Counted from the stretch's first letter, positions 55,594 to 64,000 are shown. The stretch is DNA of 64,000 bases from an uncultured Prevotellaceae bacterium (GCA_900318815.1 ONMA01000011.1:1-64000); one strand, 5' to 3'. Notes: generated from the letters alone by a model not told the origin. A program made the numbers and translations.

Positions 55594-58143
55594 AATGGTC
55601 GTGGACGACGAGGAGGCCGATGCCGGCGGGGCAGGATAGCGGCGACGGTCGCGGATGAGCTGGATGCGGTCCAGCAGGTCCTGGTAGTGCAGGGCGTTGA
55701 TGCCCGTGGCCGACGACTGCTGCCGCAGGTACTGCTCCAGCTTGTCAAGGTGCTGGAGGACGTAGAGGAGTACGTCGTTCTGGTCGATGCGGGCGGCGGA
55801 GAGCGAGGAGGGCTGGTTGATGAGACGGCCCAGCTGCTCCACGTAGGCACGCTGCAGGGTGCGCCGCTCGCGCGTCTTCCAGTCGCTGCTGCCCGTGAGG
55901 GGCTTCCACACCGTGGCAAAGACATCGTTCAGGTATTCGTCGATGGCGTAGACCTCGGTGCCGAGTCCGGCCTGGTTGTTCAGGCTGTTGAGCATCTGGC
56001 CCGAGAGCAGGCGTTCGAGCACGTTCTCCTGCCGGGCATCCTGCTGTGCGGTGGGGTTCACCTCTACCTTGTTGATGATGTTGGCGGGGTAGAGCCATTC
56101 AGGCGCGTCGAAGATGTGTCGGCCAATGTACTCCACGGCCTCCTTCTGCCGGCTCACGGGCATGTTCTGCACAGGCTCCTCGCCGGGCAGGTTGTTGTGG
56201 TAGCGTGTACCGATGTTCTTCATCACGTGGCCCTGGTAGCGGCTGAACTGGCCGACGACTTGGCTGTACATGCTGCTCAGGTCCTCATACTGGTCGTTGT
56301 CTTGGCGAGTCCACTGCAACAGGTTCTGCATGACGCGCTGCAGGTTCTTCACTCCATACTCCGATGCCTTCACGCTGTTGTCGCCCAAGTCCTCGGTCTG
56401 TGCGCGCGGGTCCTCGCCGCGTCCCTCGCCGCCGAACCACAGGCGCTGGTTGCCGCGCAGCCTGTTGGTGGTCTCGGTCATCAGTTTCTCTTTCTCCTCA
56501 TACTCGTCCTTGAACTCCGGGCGCCACTGGTAGCCCCACTTGATGGCCCACTTGTCGTAGTCGTTGATGCGGGGGAAGAGTCCCTTCTCGCCAATCTTGT
56601 CCTCGGGCTGGGCCACGTAGTTGAAGCGGGCGTAGTCCATGATGGAGGCCGTGTGGCCGTGCTGTTCCACCCAAGCCTTGTCGCGCAGCTTCTCCACGGG
56701 CGTGGCAAACGAGGCACCCATGTTGTGGCGCAGGCCGAGCGTGTGGCCCACCTCGTGGGACGACACGAAGCGGATGAGCTGTCCCATGAGCTTGTCGTCG
56801 AACTGCATCTTCTGTGCCCGCTTGTCCAAGGGACCGCACTGCACCATGTACCACTTGGTGAGCAGCGACATGACGTTGTGATACCAGCAGATGTGGGCCT
56901 CGATGATCTCGCCCGAGCGGGGGTCAACGATGCGTGGGCCGTAGGCATTCTCCGTCTCCGAAGGCAGGTAGCGCAGCACCGAGTAGCGGGCATCCTCCAG
57001 GCTAATGTCGGGGTTGTCCTCGGGCAGGGGCTTGGCCACGATGGCGTTCTTGAAGCCGGCGGCCTCGAAGGCCACGTTCCAGTCGTTCACGCCCTGGATG
57101 AGGTAGGGTATCCACTTCTTCGGCGTGGCCGGGTCGATGTAGTAGACAATCTGCTTCACCGGCTCGGTCAGCTCGCCGCGAAGGTACTTCTTCTTGTCCT
57201 TGGGCACCAGGCGGTAGCGCGAGATGAACGACTCATGCTCGGTCTTGTGCTGCGAGTCGCTGAAGCGCACGAAGTTGTTGACGAAGTAGCCCACGCGCTT
57301 GTCCCACAGGCGCTTGCGCATGGGTTCCTTGGGCAGTAGCACCACCGACGTGTTCATGCCCAAGGTGATGCTGCCCGTCTTCGAGGCTTCTGAGCGTCCG
57401 GCGCTGGCGCCGTAGGTGCGGGTGGTGACTACCTCGATATTGGTGGGAAACACCTTCATCGTGTCGATGTAGGTGCGGTCGCTCTGCGCCCCGCCCAGTT
57501 TCAGGTTGGCACTGAGCCCGGCAGAGAAGTTGGTGAGCTTGCTGCCGCCCTTGAACAGCGGAGTCACCTCGACCAGGCTGCCGTCGTTGTCCACCTCCCC
57601 GTCCTTCTCCTTCTTGATGATTTTCAGGGCGAGTACGATGGGGTCGATGGTCGACTGTTCGAGCGTGCGCGAGATGTTGTCGCCCTCATCGGCCACCTGA
57701 CTCAGCACGTACTGGCGCATGAGCAGCTGGGCAGTGTCGCGCCGCTCAAAGTAGACGGCGCAGTTGTTCACTTCCTCGCCCGCGAACTGTCCGAAGTTCT
57801 GGGGCACGGCGGTGAAGCGGCTCACGCAGAGCAGCATGCGGCCCAGCAGCGAGTCGGGCACGTCGAAGTAGTACTTGTCCTCGATGTGGTGTACGGTGAA
57901 GAGGCCTTCGGTGCGCGTGCCGCCTTTCTTCATGAGTTTCTCATACTCCGTTTCCTTCTTCTCTGCTTTTTTCTTGGCGAGGGGTCGCTGCGCCTTGGCG
58001 GTGTCGGCAGCGGTGGTGTCGCGGGCAATGGTGTCGGTGACTATGGTGTCCCGGGCAATGGTGTCGGCCTTCAGGGTGTAGTGGCTGTGGGCCATCGTGG
58101 GTGCCGCGAGCAGGATGCCCAGCAGCAAGGTGATAATCTTCAT
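55561..58143 (-). CDS. Zinc-dependent metalloprotease (DUF5117/DUF4953 type)
   Basis: An 860-aa exported protein (MKIITLLLGILLAAPTMAHS signal). A Thr/Asp-rich stretch (DTIARDTIVTDTIARDTT) and basic segment precede the body. The zinc site is HEVGHTLGLRHN (His463, Glu464, His467), with the following 'ASIMDYARFNY' Met-turn of metzincins. The upstream 'TYIDTMKVFPTNIEVVTTRTYG' and 'PKKWIPYLIQGVNDWNVAFEAAGF' match the Bacteroidota family annotated as zinc-dependent metalloprotease. Predicted periplasmic or surface protease, substrate unknown. Its leader holds CGTACC repeat copy 5. Its 3' end is tandemly duplicated beyond the stop. Confidence 0.88.
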   Translation of the reverse strand: MKIITLLLGILLAAPTMAHSHYTLKADTIARDTIVTDTIARDTTAADTAKAQRPLAKKKAEKKETEYEKLMKKGGTRTEGLFTVHHIEDKYYFDVPDSLLGRMLLCVSRFTAVPQNFGQFAGEEVNNCAVYFERRDTAQLLMRQYVLSQVADEGDNISRTLEQSTIDPIVLALKIIKKEKDGEVDNDGSLVEVTPLFKGGSKLTNFSAGLSANLKLGGAQSDRTYIDTMKVFPTNIEVVTTRTYGASAGRSEASKTGSITLGMNTSVVLLPKEPMRKRLWDKRVGYFVNNFVRFSDSQHKTEHESFISRYRLVPKDKKKYLRGELTEPVKQIVYYIDPATPKKWIPYLIQGVNDWNVAFEAAGFKNAIVAKPLPEDNPDISLEDARYSVLRYLPSETENAYGPRIVDPRSGEIIEAHICWYHNVMSLLTKWYMVQCGPLDKRAQKMQFDDKLMGQLIRFVSSHEVGHTLGLRHNMGASFATPVEKLRDKAWVEQHGHTASIMDYARFNYVAQPEDKIGEKGLFPRINDYDKWAIKWGYQWRPEFKDEYEEKEKLMTETTNRLRGNQRLWFGGEGRGEDPRAQTEDLGDNSVKASEYGVKNLQRVMQNLLQWTRQDNDQYEDLSSMYSQVVGQFSRYQGHVMKNIGTRYHNNLPGEEPVQNMPVSRQKEAVEYIGRHIFDAPEWLYPANIINKVEVNPTAQQDARQENVLERLLSGQMLNSLNNQAGLGTEVYAIDEYLNDVFATVWKPLTGSSDWKTRERRTLQRAYVEQLGRLINQPSSLSAARIDQNDVLLYVLQHLDKLEQYLRQQSSATGINALHYQDLLDRIQLIRDRRRYPAPPASASSSSTTIRITSAANDLE

Positions 58144-58163
58144 AATCGTTAAATTTGGGATAG

Positions 58164-58220
58164 TTCGGAGGTGCGGGGGTACGGGGGTACGGGGGTGCGA
58201 GAATAGTTTGCACGTCCATT
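58164..58220 (-). repeat. CGTACC-family 5' leader repeat, copy 5
   Basis: On the minus strand GGACGTGCAAACTATTCTCG is followed by four CGTACC-type units and AAATTTAACGATT, ending at the metalloprotease ATG. Same order and orientation as copies 3 and 4. Confidence 0.7.
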
Positions 58221-58227
58221 TACTAAG

Positions 58228-59046
58228 TTAGGCAGAATAGGCCAGAGCGGCACCGATGGCGGTGCAGAACTGCGAGTACTTGGGGATGTGGAAGCGCATG
58301 CCGTAGAGCTGTTCGAGTGCGGGGAAGATTTCCTTGCACTGCGGCAGCAGCGAGAGGTTGCCGATGAGTACCATGTCGCGGCAGTCGGTGCCCTGTGCGG
58401 CGAGTACGGCAGCCGAGCCGATGCTCTGCAGCACCATGGAGATGATGCCGCAGGCTATGTCCTCCTTGGGCGCGTCGTTTTGGGCGCGGGCAAAGATGGA
58501 TGCCGTGGCCTCCATGGGCAGTCCGGGCAGCGGCTGTGCCGAGATGTCGCCAATAAGCAGGTTGATGTGCTTGATGTCGCCCTGCATGGCCAGTGCCGAC
58601 ACCTGCTTGATGTCGCTGGTGTTCAGCATGATGCGCGACAGTCCCTGCAGCGTGCCGCCGCCAATGCCGATGCCGCCTATGTGGCGTATCTCGTCGCCGT
58701 TGCACACCACGAACGAGGTGCCCGTGCCCATCGAGATGACGAGGGCGTGATCCAGGTGCGACTCGTAGCGAGCACCCAGTGCGTCGGCCACGAACTCGTC
58801 GCAGCGGCTGGTCTTCACGCCGTAGACGTCGTTCTTCACGTAGGCGGCACCCACGCCGGTCAGCATGACGTGTTCTACGTCCTCCAACTGTATGTTGTTG
58901 TCGTGCAGGTACTTGCCAAAGGCTCCGTAGAGCGAGGTGATGGGGTCGGCGGCGGTGATGCGTATGGGTGCCGAGACCTTGCCATCGCGCAGGCCCACGA
59001 TTTTCGTGGTCGATATGCCCACGTCAATTCCAATGATGATTCCCAT
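58228..59046 (-). CDS. coaW: Type II pantothenate kinase
   Basis: A 272-aa ASKHA-fold kinase. 'MGIIIGIDVGISTTKIVGL' is the phosphate-1 loop. 'VISMGTGTSFVV' and 'HIGGIGIGGGTLQGLSRIML' are type II PanK signatures, and 'VLIGNLSLLPQC' and 'GAALAYSA' close the fold. It phosphorylates pantothenate, the first step of coenzyme A synthesis, in the cytoplasm. It starts 21 bases after the DUF4359-like gene and probably belongs to the same operon as GH127. The E-V motif supports catalytic competence, not tested. The gene symbol follows Gram-positive usage. Confidence 0.87.
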   Translation of the reverse strand: MGIIIGIDVGISTTKIVGLRDGKVSAPIRITAADPITSLYGAFGKYLHDNNIQLEDVEHVMLTGVGAAYVKNDVYGVKTSRCDEFVADALGARYESHLDHALVISMGTGTSFVVCNGDEIRHIGGIGIGGGTLQGLSRIMLNTSDIKQVSALAMQGDIKHINLLIGDISAQPLPGLPMEATASIFARAQNDAPKEDIACGIISMVLQSIGSAAVLAAQGTDCRDMVLIGNLSLLPQCKEIFPALEQLYGMRFHIPKYSQFCTAIGAALAYSA

Positions 59047-59067
59047 AGATAATGAGTTTTTGTTTAG

Positions 59068-59451
59068 TTAAATACCGTGTTCCCTGAGCAATGCCTGCAG
59101 GTCGTCCTTGTCGGGGGCGAAGACGTGGCCCAGCACACCCACGGACACGATGTGGTCGCGGCCCTTGAAGTGGATGCGGCCCACGGAGAAGAGGGCATAG
59201 TCGTCGACGTGAAGCATCTGGTTGACGACCACCTCGCTGCTCTCGCTCAGCATCTTCTTGCCCAGCACGTTGGCTATCTTGCCCATGATGTCATACCTCT
59301 GCTCCCCCAAGCGCTCGTTGATGACGGCCGTCACCGCCTCGTTGAGCGCGTTGCGGTGGTCGGCCTTGGTGGGGCAGGTGGTGTAGAGTGTGATGCCCAG
59401 GGTGAGTAGCAGTACGAAGACGACGACACACCCTATTCCCCCTTTGTTCAT
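59068..59451 (-). CDS. DUF4359-like small exported or membrane protein
   Basis: A 127-aa protein from ATG 59451 (MNKGGIGCVVVFVLLLTLGI), with one N-terminal hydrophobic helix. The C-terminal 'YALFSVGRIHFKGRDHIVSVGVLGHVFAP' resembles the DUF4359 end. The start overlaps the GH127 stop by four bases (ATGA). The longer upstream frame to 59571 reads through GH127 and is rejected. Role unknown; probably anchored in the inner membrane. Confidence 0.7.
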   Translation of the reverse strand: MNKGGIGCVVVFVLLLTLGITLYTTCPTKADHRNALNEAVTAVINERLGEQRYDIMGKIANVLGKKMLSESSEVVVNQMLHVDDYALFSVGRIHFKGRDHIVSVGVLGHVFAPDKDDLQALLREHGI

Positions 59452-62400
59452 TTCGTGATGATTTTCTTTCCGTTGATGATGCTGATGCGCGATGCCGGGG
59501 CGTAGTCGCTCTGCGAGCGGCCCTGCAGGTCGTAGGAGCGTCCTGTGCGTTGCGACTTGGTCGCAACACACGGAACGTTGATATCGGTGGCCTGGGCGAG
59601 GTAGTCGTCGAGGCTGCTCACAAAGTTAATGTCGTGTATGTCGGTGAGGCCCGTGGTCGAGGTGAGTCCGAAGATGGTCCATCCCATGCACACCGAGGGG
59701 CGGTCGGACGAGAAGTTCTCGTAGAGTCCGCTCTTGGTCATGTCCCAGGCAAACATCGTCTCCTGCTGTCCGGCTACGGTCAGGGTCTGCGTCTTGGTGG
59801 GCTTCACCTGCGTGCCGTGGTTCGAGCCGTTGAGCCACCAGAGGTAGCTCTTGGTGTCGGCAGTGTCGAGGTTGGTGCCGCGCACCACGAAGTAGATTTG
59901 CGACTTGTCGATGGTGTAGTCCAGCTGTTCGTCCTTCATCTTCAGGCACACGTTGTTGTTGCCCGAGGCCTTGACGTGGATGATGTTCTTCTCCTCGTCG
60001 TAGGTGACGTTCTGTGCCGACACGCGCCCGGCGTCGCCCGTGGTCCAGTCGGTGGCATGGAACTCGTAGGCGTGCAGGTCGCACTCCTTCATCAGGCGCA
60101 CGTAGTAGATGCCCGGGCACATGGTGGTGGCCGATGCCGTGAGGCGCACCACGAAGCGCTGCTTCACCTGTCCCTGTGCGTCCTTGACCATGTTTTCGGG
60201 CAGCAGGTACTCCACGTTGAAGAAGCCGTTGGCGTCGCTGCCCTTGGCGGCTGAGGGGATGGTGATGTCGGCCAGCTTCTGCCCGTCGACGGTGAGCGTA
60301 CCCATGCGTCCCTTGTCGGCCAGGTTGAAGCGCAGCATGATGCTCAGGCGGTCGCTTTCGCGCGCGTTATTAAATAAGGTGTACTGGATGTAGCCGTTGG
60401 CGCGTGCGTCGCGGTAGTGTTCCGACTGGTAGGTGCCCGTCGACGAGTCGCTGCTGTAGTTGTACTCGTGTCCGGCCTCGCTCTGCTGCTCGCCGGGTGC
60501 CACGAAGTCCAGCGTGCGTGCGGCCATTGCCTCGGCCTCGGCCTCGCTCTGCGCCATGCTGCTGTTGGCATAGTTCTCGGCGGTCTGCTGATACCAGTAG
60601 CATACGTAGCGCTGGTGGTGAATCTGGTAGAAAGGCTGCAGCGTCAGGTTGTCCCACTTGTAGGTCTCCACGCCGGGACGCGAGGCATCAATCACGAAGC
60701 GCAGGTCGTTGGAGCGCAGTCGCTGTATGCGGTCGAGCACGTCGGCTCGCTGGCCAATGAGCAGCGGGGCCGAGGTCAGATTCTTCGACGTGGCCATCGA
60801 GCCGGGAGCGTGGTCCATGCGGCCCTCGCCGCCATACTCGTTCTGCAGTTTCTCGTAGGGCAGGTGGGAGTCGTCGCCCTCAGCCTGGGCGGAGGTGGCG
60901 GCACCGAGGAGGATGGGGCCGAACTTAAAGGCGATGTAGTCGGTGTAGTTGGGGCATACTTCATAGCGCAGCTGCATGTCGAGGTTTACTACAATCTTGT
61001 CGCCGGCCTTCCAGTCGCGCGTCTCCTTGATATAGTAGGCCTTGCCCTGTTCAATGGTCTGGGCTGTCTTCTCGCCGTTGACCGTGCATTCGAAGTCTTT
61101 GCCGGCCCACTCCGGGTGACGGATGGCGATGGTGTAGCGTCCCGACTTGCCGATGGTGAGTTCGGTGGTGTTGCTGTTGGGGAAGGTGGTCTCCTGGGTA
61201 ATGACAAAGTTGTCGCTTTCCAGGCGGCTGGGGGTGAAGAGGTTCACGTAGAGGGTCTCCTTGCCCTCGTGGGTGTAGATGAAGTGTCCGTACTTCGAGT
61301 GGTTCTCCATGCCCGTGCCCACGCAGCACCACATGCCCTTGTTGGGCTGCGAGTAGATGCGGTAGCCCTGGGGTCGCAGGGTGGTGAAGTAGACGTAGCC
61401 TCCCGTGGTGGGATCCTGCGTGGTGAGGATGTGGTTCCATACGGCGTTCTCGTAGAAGTCGGCATACTTGGCGTCGTGGGTGCGGTCGGCCATCATCTCC
61501 GAGAGCTTCAACATGTTGTTGGTGTTGCACGACTCGGGGCCGTCTAAGTGATCGATGTAGCGGTTGGAGTTGGAGGCAGCGAGGAAGTGCTCGCCCACGG
61601 AGTTGCCGCCTATGCAGACGGTACGGTTCTGCGTCACGTCGGTCCAGAAGTTCTCGGCGGCCTTCTTGTAGTTGGTCAGTGAGCTGCTCTGCTCGAAGAT
61701 GCGCTCCATGCCGATGAACTTAGGCACCTGTGTGTTGGCGTGCTTGCCGTCGAGGAAGGTGGTGTTGAGCGTCTGCATGCCGTTGAGCATGGCCTTGTGG
61801 GTGTACTTCTTGGCGGCGTTCAGGTATTTCTGGTCGCCGAAGAGCTGGTAGGCATCGAGCATCGACTCGTTCATGCCGCCGTGTTCGCAGTTGAGGAAGC
61901 CCTCGAAGGCATTGTTGTCTACCTTGGCAATGAGGTTCACGCTCCAGTCGGCGAGCTTGCGGAACAGCTCCTTGGCCACCTCGCTGTTGCCGTAGAGGTA
62001 GGCGTCGCGCAGTCCGGCCAGGATCTTGTGCTGGCAGTAGAAGGGCACCCAGCCCCAGTTTTCCTGAATCTTCGAGAGGTCGCCCCGGTAGAGCGCCTTC
62101 CACGACTCGTTGATGGGCTGTCCGCCAATGAAGCCGTAGAGGCCCTCGGTATTGTTGTCGTAGGCATCCTGACAGTCCTTCATCACCTGGAGCATGTAGT
62201 CCATGCGCTGCTTCATCTGTGCGCGCAGGCCCTCGTCGTGGCAGGCGGCATAGGCCAGGGCCAAGGCCGAGAGGTAGTGACCGCCCACGTGTCCGCTCAG
62301 GTCGAAGCCTGCGTCGCCGCCCCAGTTCTTGAAGTTGGGGTGCTTGCTGAGCCACTGGTAGTAGGGCGAGGCCGTGTCGGTGGTGGCTGCCAGGCCGGCC

Positions 62401-62606
62401 TGGCGCACGTAGGGCGTCAGCAGGCGGTCGGTGTCATACTGCAGGAGCATCTCAATGTTCTTGTACATGGCCGTCTTCATCGGGCCGTCGAGCAGCGTCA
62501 CCTGTTCCAGGTCGAAGTGCTGTGGATAGAGTTCGCTCTGGGCCTGCATCGTGGCCGACGCAGTCGTTACCAGCATGCCGGCAAGGAGAAGTCTTAGTTT
62601 TTTCAT
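59448..62606 (-). CDS. GH127 beta-L-arabinofuranosidase-type enzyme, secreted
   Basis: A 1,052-aa protein with a signal peptide (MKKLRLLLAGMLVTTASATM). The (alpha/alpha)6-barrel of GH127/DUF1680 runs about 25-600, with 'GHVGGHYLSALALAYA', 'CIGGNSVGEHF' and 'NKGMWCCVGTGMENHSKYG'. Cys427-Cys428 correspond to the zinc-bound cysteine pair, one of which is the nucleophile in characterised GH127. Additional C-terminal beta domains extend it well beyond the usual 650-800 aa. It ends with 'SYDLQGRS... SIINGKKIITK', the shared tail. It releases beta-L-arabinofuranose from plant arabino-oligosaccharides in characterised members. First glycosidase of the minus-strand operon. Confidence 0.88.
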   Translation of the reverse strand: MKKLRLLLAGMLVTTASATMQAQSELYPQHFDLEQVTLLDGPMKTAMYKNIEMLLQYDTDRLLTPYVRQAGLAATTDTASPYYQWLSKHPNFKNWGGDAGFDLSGHVGGHYLSALALAYAACHDEGLRAQMKQRMDYMLQVMKDCQDAYDNNTEGLYGFIGGQPINESWKALYRGDLSKIQENWGWVPFYCQHKILAGLRDAYLYGNSEVAKELFRKLADWSVNLIAKVDNNAFEGFLNCEHGGMNESMLDAYQLFGDQKYLNAAKKYTHKAMLNGMQTLNTTFLDGKHANTQVPKFIGMERIFEQSSSLTNYKKAAENFWTDVTQNRTVCIGGNSVGEHFLAASNSNRYIDHLDGPESCNTNNMLKLSEMMADRTHDAKYADFYENAVWNHILTTQDPTTGGYVYFTTLRPQGYRIYSQPNKGMWCCVGTGMENHSKYGHFIYTHEGKETLYVNLFTPSRLESDNFVITQETTFPNSNTTELTIGKSGRYTIAIRHPEWAGKDFECTVNGEKTAQTIEQGKAYYIKETRDWKAGDKIVVNLDMQLRYEVCPNYTDYIAFKFGPILLGAATSAQAEGDDSHLPYEKLQNEYGGEGRMDHAPGSMATSKNLTSAPLLIGQRADVLDRIQRLRSNDLRFVIDASRPGVETYKWDNLTLQPFYQIHHQRYVCYWYQQTAENYANSSMAQSEAEAEAMAARTLDFVAPGEQQSEAGHEYNYSSDSSTGTYQSEHYRDARANGYIQYTLFNNARESDRLSIMLRFNLADKGRMGTLTVDGQKLADITIPSAAKGSDANGFFNVEYLLPENMVKDAQGQVKQRFVVRLTASATTMCPGIYYVRLMKECDLHAYEFHATDWTTGDAGRVSAQNVTYDEEKNIIHVKASGNNNVCLKMKDEQLDYTIDKSQIYFVVRGTNLDTADTKSYLWWLNGSNHGTQVKPTKTQTLTVAGQQETMFAWDMTKSGLYENFSSDRPSVCMGWTIFGLTSTTGLTDIHDINFVSSLDDYLAQATDINVPCVATKSQRTGRSYDLQGRSQSDYAPASRISIINGKKIITK

Positions 62607-62629
62607 TGTGGTAATATTTTAGGTAATTG

Positions 62630-63520
62630 TTATTGTTTCTTCTTCGACACCTTGAAGTGGTCGAATCCCTCGCCGTAGACGCCGATGACGGCACTCTGCG
62701 AGACGAAGGCCTGCGGGTCAATCTCGTTGATAATCTGGAAGATTGTCGTACTCTCGCTCTGCTTGGCCAGCACGAAGAGCATCTTCACGTCGTGGCCGGT
62801 GTAGAAGCCCGTGCCGTCGATGACGGTGCATCCCCGGTGGGCCGCATTGATTTCTCGGCCAATCTCCTTCCACTTCTGGCTTACGATGAAGAACTGCACC
62901 GACTTCCGGCTGTTGTTCACCACCTGGTCTATACAGAAGGCGGTGACGTAGAGTACCACGTAGCCGTAGATGACCTTCTCCCAGTCCTTGAGTACGAAGT
63001 AGCTGCTGGAGATGATGATGACGTCGCAGATGAGGATGACGCGGCCTAACGAGATGTCGCGATACTTGTTGATGATGGCGGCAATGATGTCGGTGCCGCC
63101 CGTGGAGCCGCCCACGGAGAGCCCCAGGCCCACACCGCAGCCGCAGAACACGGCTCCGATGATGGCGGCCATGAACGGCTGGTCGCTCAGCAGGTGGGCG
63201 TCGTAGTGCGACTGCATCACGGTCAGTCCCGTGGTGAGTACGGCCACGGCGAAGACGGTCTTCACGCAGAAGCGCCAGCCCAGCACGCGCAGGGCGATGA
63301 GCAGCAGCACGGCGTTGATGGCGAAGTAGCTGGCCTGCACGGGAATGCTGGTAGCCCAGTACAGGATGCTCGACACACCGGCTACGCCACCCGTGGTGAT
63401 GTTGTTGGGCAGCAGGAAGATGGTCCACCCGATGCAGTAGCTAATCATGCCGATGGCAATGGTGGCATAGTCGCGTATTACCTTGAAGAGATTTGGCTTA
63501 CGTATGCTGATTTTATTCAT
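62630..63520 (-). CDS. YitT family membrane protein (DUF2179)
   Basis: A 296-aa protein from ATG 63520 (MNKISIRKPNLFKVIRDYAT). Five or six hydrophobic segments ('IAIGMISYCIGWTIFLLPNNITTGGVAGVS', 'AVLLLIALRVLGW', 'FMAAIIGAVFCGCGVGLGLSVGGSTGGTDIIA', 'VIYGYVVLYVTAFCIDQV') are followed by a soluble DUF2179 domain ('FFIVSQKWKEIGREINAAHRGCTVIDGTGFYTGHDVKML'). This order defines YitT proteins, inner-membrane proteins of unclear transport role. It heads the operon with GH127, whose start lies 23 bases after its stop. A -7 element TATCTTTG lies at 63548-63541. Confidence 0.9.
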   Translation of the reverse strand: MNKISIRKPNLFKVIRDYATIAIGMISYCIGWTIFLLPNNITTGGVAGVSSILYWATSIPVQASYFAINAVLLLIALRVLGWRFCVKTVFAVAVLTTGLTVMQSHYDAHLLSDQPFMAAIIGAVFCGCGVGLGLSVGGSTGGTDIIAAIINKYRDISLGRVILICDVIIISSSYFVLKDWEKVIYGYVVLYVTAFCIDQVVNNSRKSVQFFIVSQKWKEIGREINAAHRGCTVIDGTGFYTGHDVKMLFVLAKQSESTTIFQIINEIDPQAFVSQSAVIGVYGEGFDHFKVSKKKQ

Positions 63521-63540
63521 AAAATTGCAATTTGAGTGCA

Positions 63541-63548
63541 AAGATAGG
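63541..63548 (-). promoter_or_regulatory. Promoter -7 element of YitT-GH127 operon
   Basis: TATCTTTG on the minus strand, 20 bases before the YitT ATG. No exact -33 TTTG at the right distance was found. Confidence 0.5.
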
Positions 63549-63658
63549 AAATAATTGTGAATATAAGCGAAAAACGCAGAACTTTTTCATCATCTTTGAC
63601 AATGAAGAAGCATCCTTTGCGTCTTAATGGAATATCCATTAAGAAATAATCGAAGAAA

Positions 63659-63690
63659 TTTGGCTTTTCCCTCGTTTTTTCGTAACTTTG
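63659..63690 (+). promoter_or_regulatory. Orphan plus-strand promoter
   Basis: TTTG (63659-63662), 20 bases, TAACTTTG (63683-63690): exact consensus, facing a stretch with no convincing ORF. It may drive a short RNA or a gene beyond the window. Confidence 0.55.
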
Positions 63691-64000
63691 TAAGAAATCG
63701 CAATCTTTCTTTATATAAAGGCAGTTTGGGAGATTGATGAAAAATCGGATTACGATATAGAGACCGTTCTCACTTCCCCGGGCTGCTACAAATTGCTTCA
63801 ATGAACACCCGATGATGGGGCACCAGCCTTGTTGTGACTCATCATCGGGTGCAAAGGTAATATTTTTTTCTGAAAGTAGCGCTAGTATTACGATTTTTTA
63901 AAGGATATCAGAGAAATTAGGTTTTCAGTAGGTGAAGCATTTTTTTTTTCGTTCATTTTGTATCCCTGTTTAAAGTCTGTCACAGCAATAAAAGCAAGCA
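63691..64000. other. Intergenic end region with inverted repeat
   Basis: No gene is recognised. CACCCGATGATG (63806-63817) pairs perfectly with 63840-63851 and is followed on the plus strand by a T-rich run after nine bases. A minus-strand TACCTTTG overlaps its right edge at 63859-63852. It may be a terminator for the orphan promoter's transcript. Confidence 0.4.

Noticed and set aside
55687..57339. 550-aa plus-strand ORF
   Set aside because: Complement of the metalloprotease, whose zinc site and family motifs are clear.
63517..63801. 94-aa minus-strand ORF upstream of YitT
   Set aside because: It overlaps the YitT promoter and start in another frame and lacks a recognisable pattern.

Overview
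The window reads as chromosomal DNA of a gut or rumen Bacteroidota, most likely Prevotella or Segatella. The grounds are the promoters (repeated TTTG, 19-20 bases, TAnnTTTG arrangements), secreted proteins ending in a 'LYDLxGR...GLYIKDGKKVVIK' style tail, a HU-like gene followed by a smalltalk-type peptide, a DUF4254 and GT9 gene pair, and many GH43, GH127, GH2 and GH5 glycosidases. The genus is inferred from protein style, not measured.

Layout. 1-6.8 kb: a partial KilA-N gene, a small gene, a BlaI and BlaR1-like pair, rubredoxin, a GT9 and DUF4254 pair, a hypothetical protein and a toxin-antitoxin pair with a frameshifted toxin. 6.8-24 kb: two giant secreted proteins (about 1,855 and 1,865 aa), each followed by a related 63-65 aa protein and a terminator. 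Between them lie HU-like and smalltalk genes, acpP, fabF and rnc (with long RNA stems at both junctions) and an aldo/keto reductase. 24-48.5 kb: a plant-glycan block with GH2, a GH43 arabinanase-like enzyme, a papain-like peptidase, another large secreted protein, speA, a GH5-GH43 fusion, an amidohydrolase and alcohol dehydrogenase pair, a double GH43-CBM protein and a GH43 lipoprotein. No SusC/SusD pair is present in the window. 55.5-63.5 kb (minus strand): YitT, GH127, a DUF4359-like protein, pantothenate kinase and a zinc metalloprotease, apparently one operon.

The most interesting part is 48.8-53.5 kb on the minus strand. A canonical promoter is followed by about 360 bases of structured RNA ending in a terminator. 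Next come two envelope proteins with acidic tails, a 120-aa Tat-signal lipoprotein precursor carrying a perfect CXXX cysteine repeat, a radical SAM/SPASM maturase, a SPASM-only partner, a small CXXX-system protein and TatA. This is a candidate ribosomally made, radical-SAM-modified peptide whose leader doubles as a Tat signal and whose operon carries a translocase subunit. Just beyond it are two tandem toxin-antitoxin cassettes with near-identical promoters and boundary repeats.

Intergenic DNA is unusually rich in repeats: CGTACC-rich 5' leader repeats before several genes, a 276-bp palindrome nested in an AT-rich palindrome, 20-22 bp interspersed repeats, and repeat-derived in-frame insertions inside the GH2 gene. 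No rRNA, tRNA, insertion sequence with transposase or CRISPR array was recognised.
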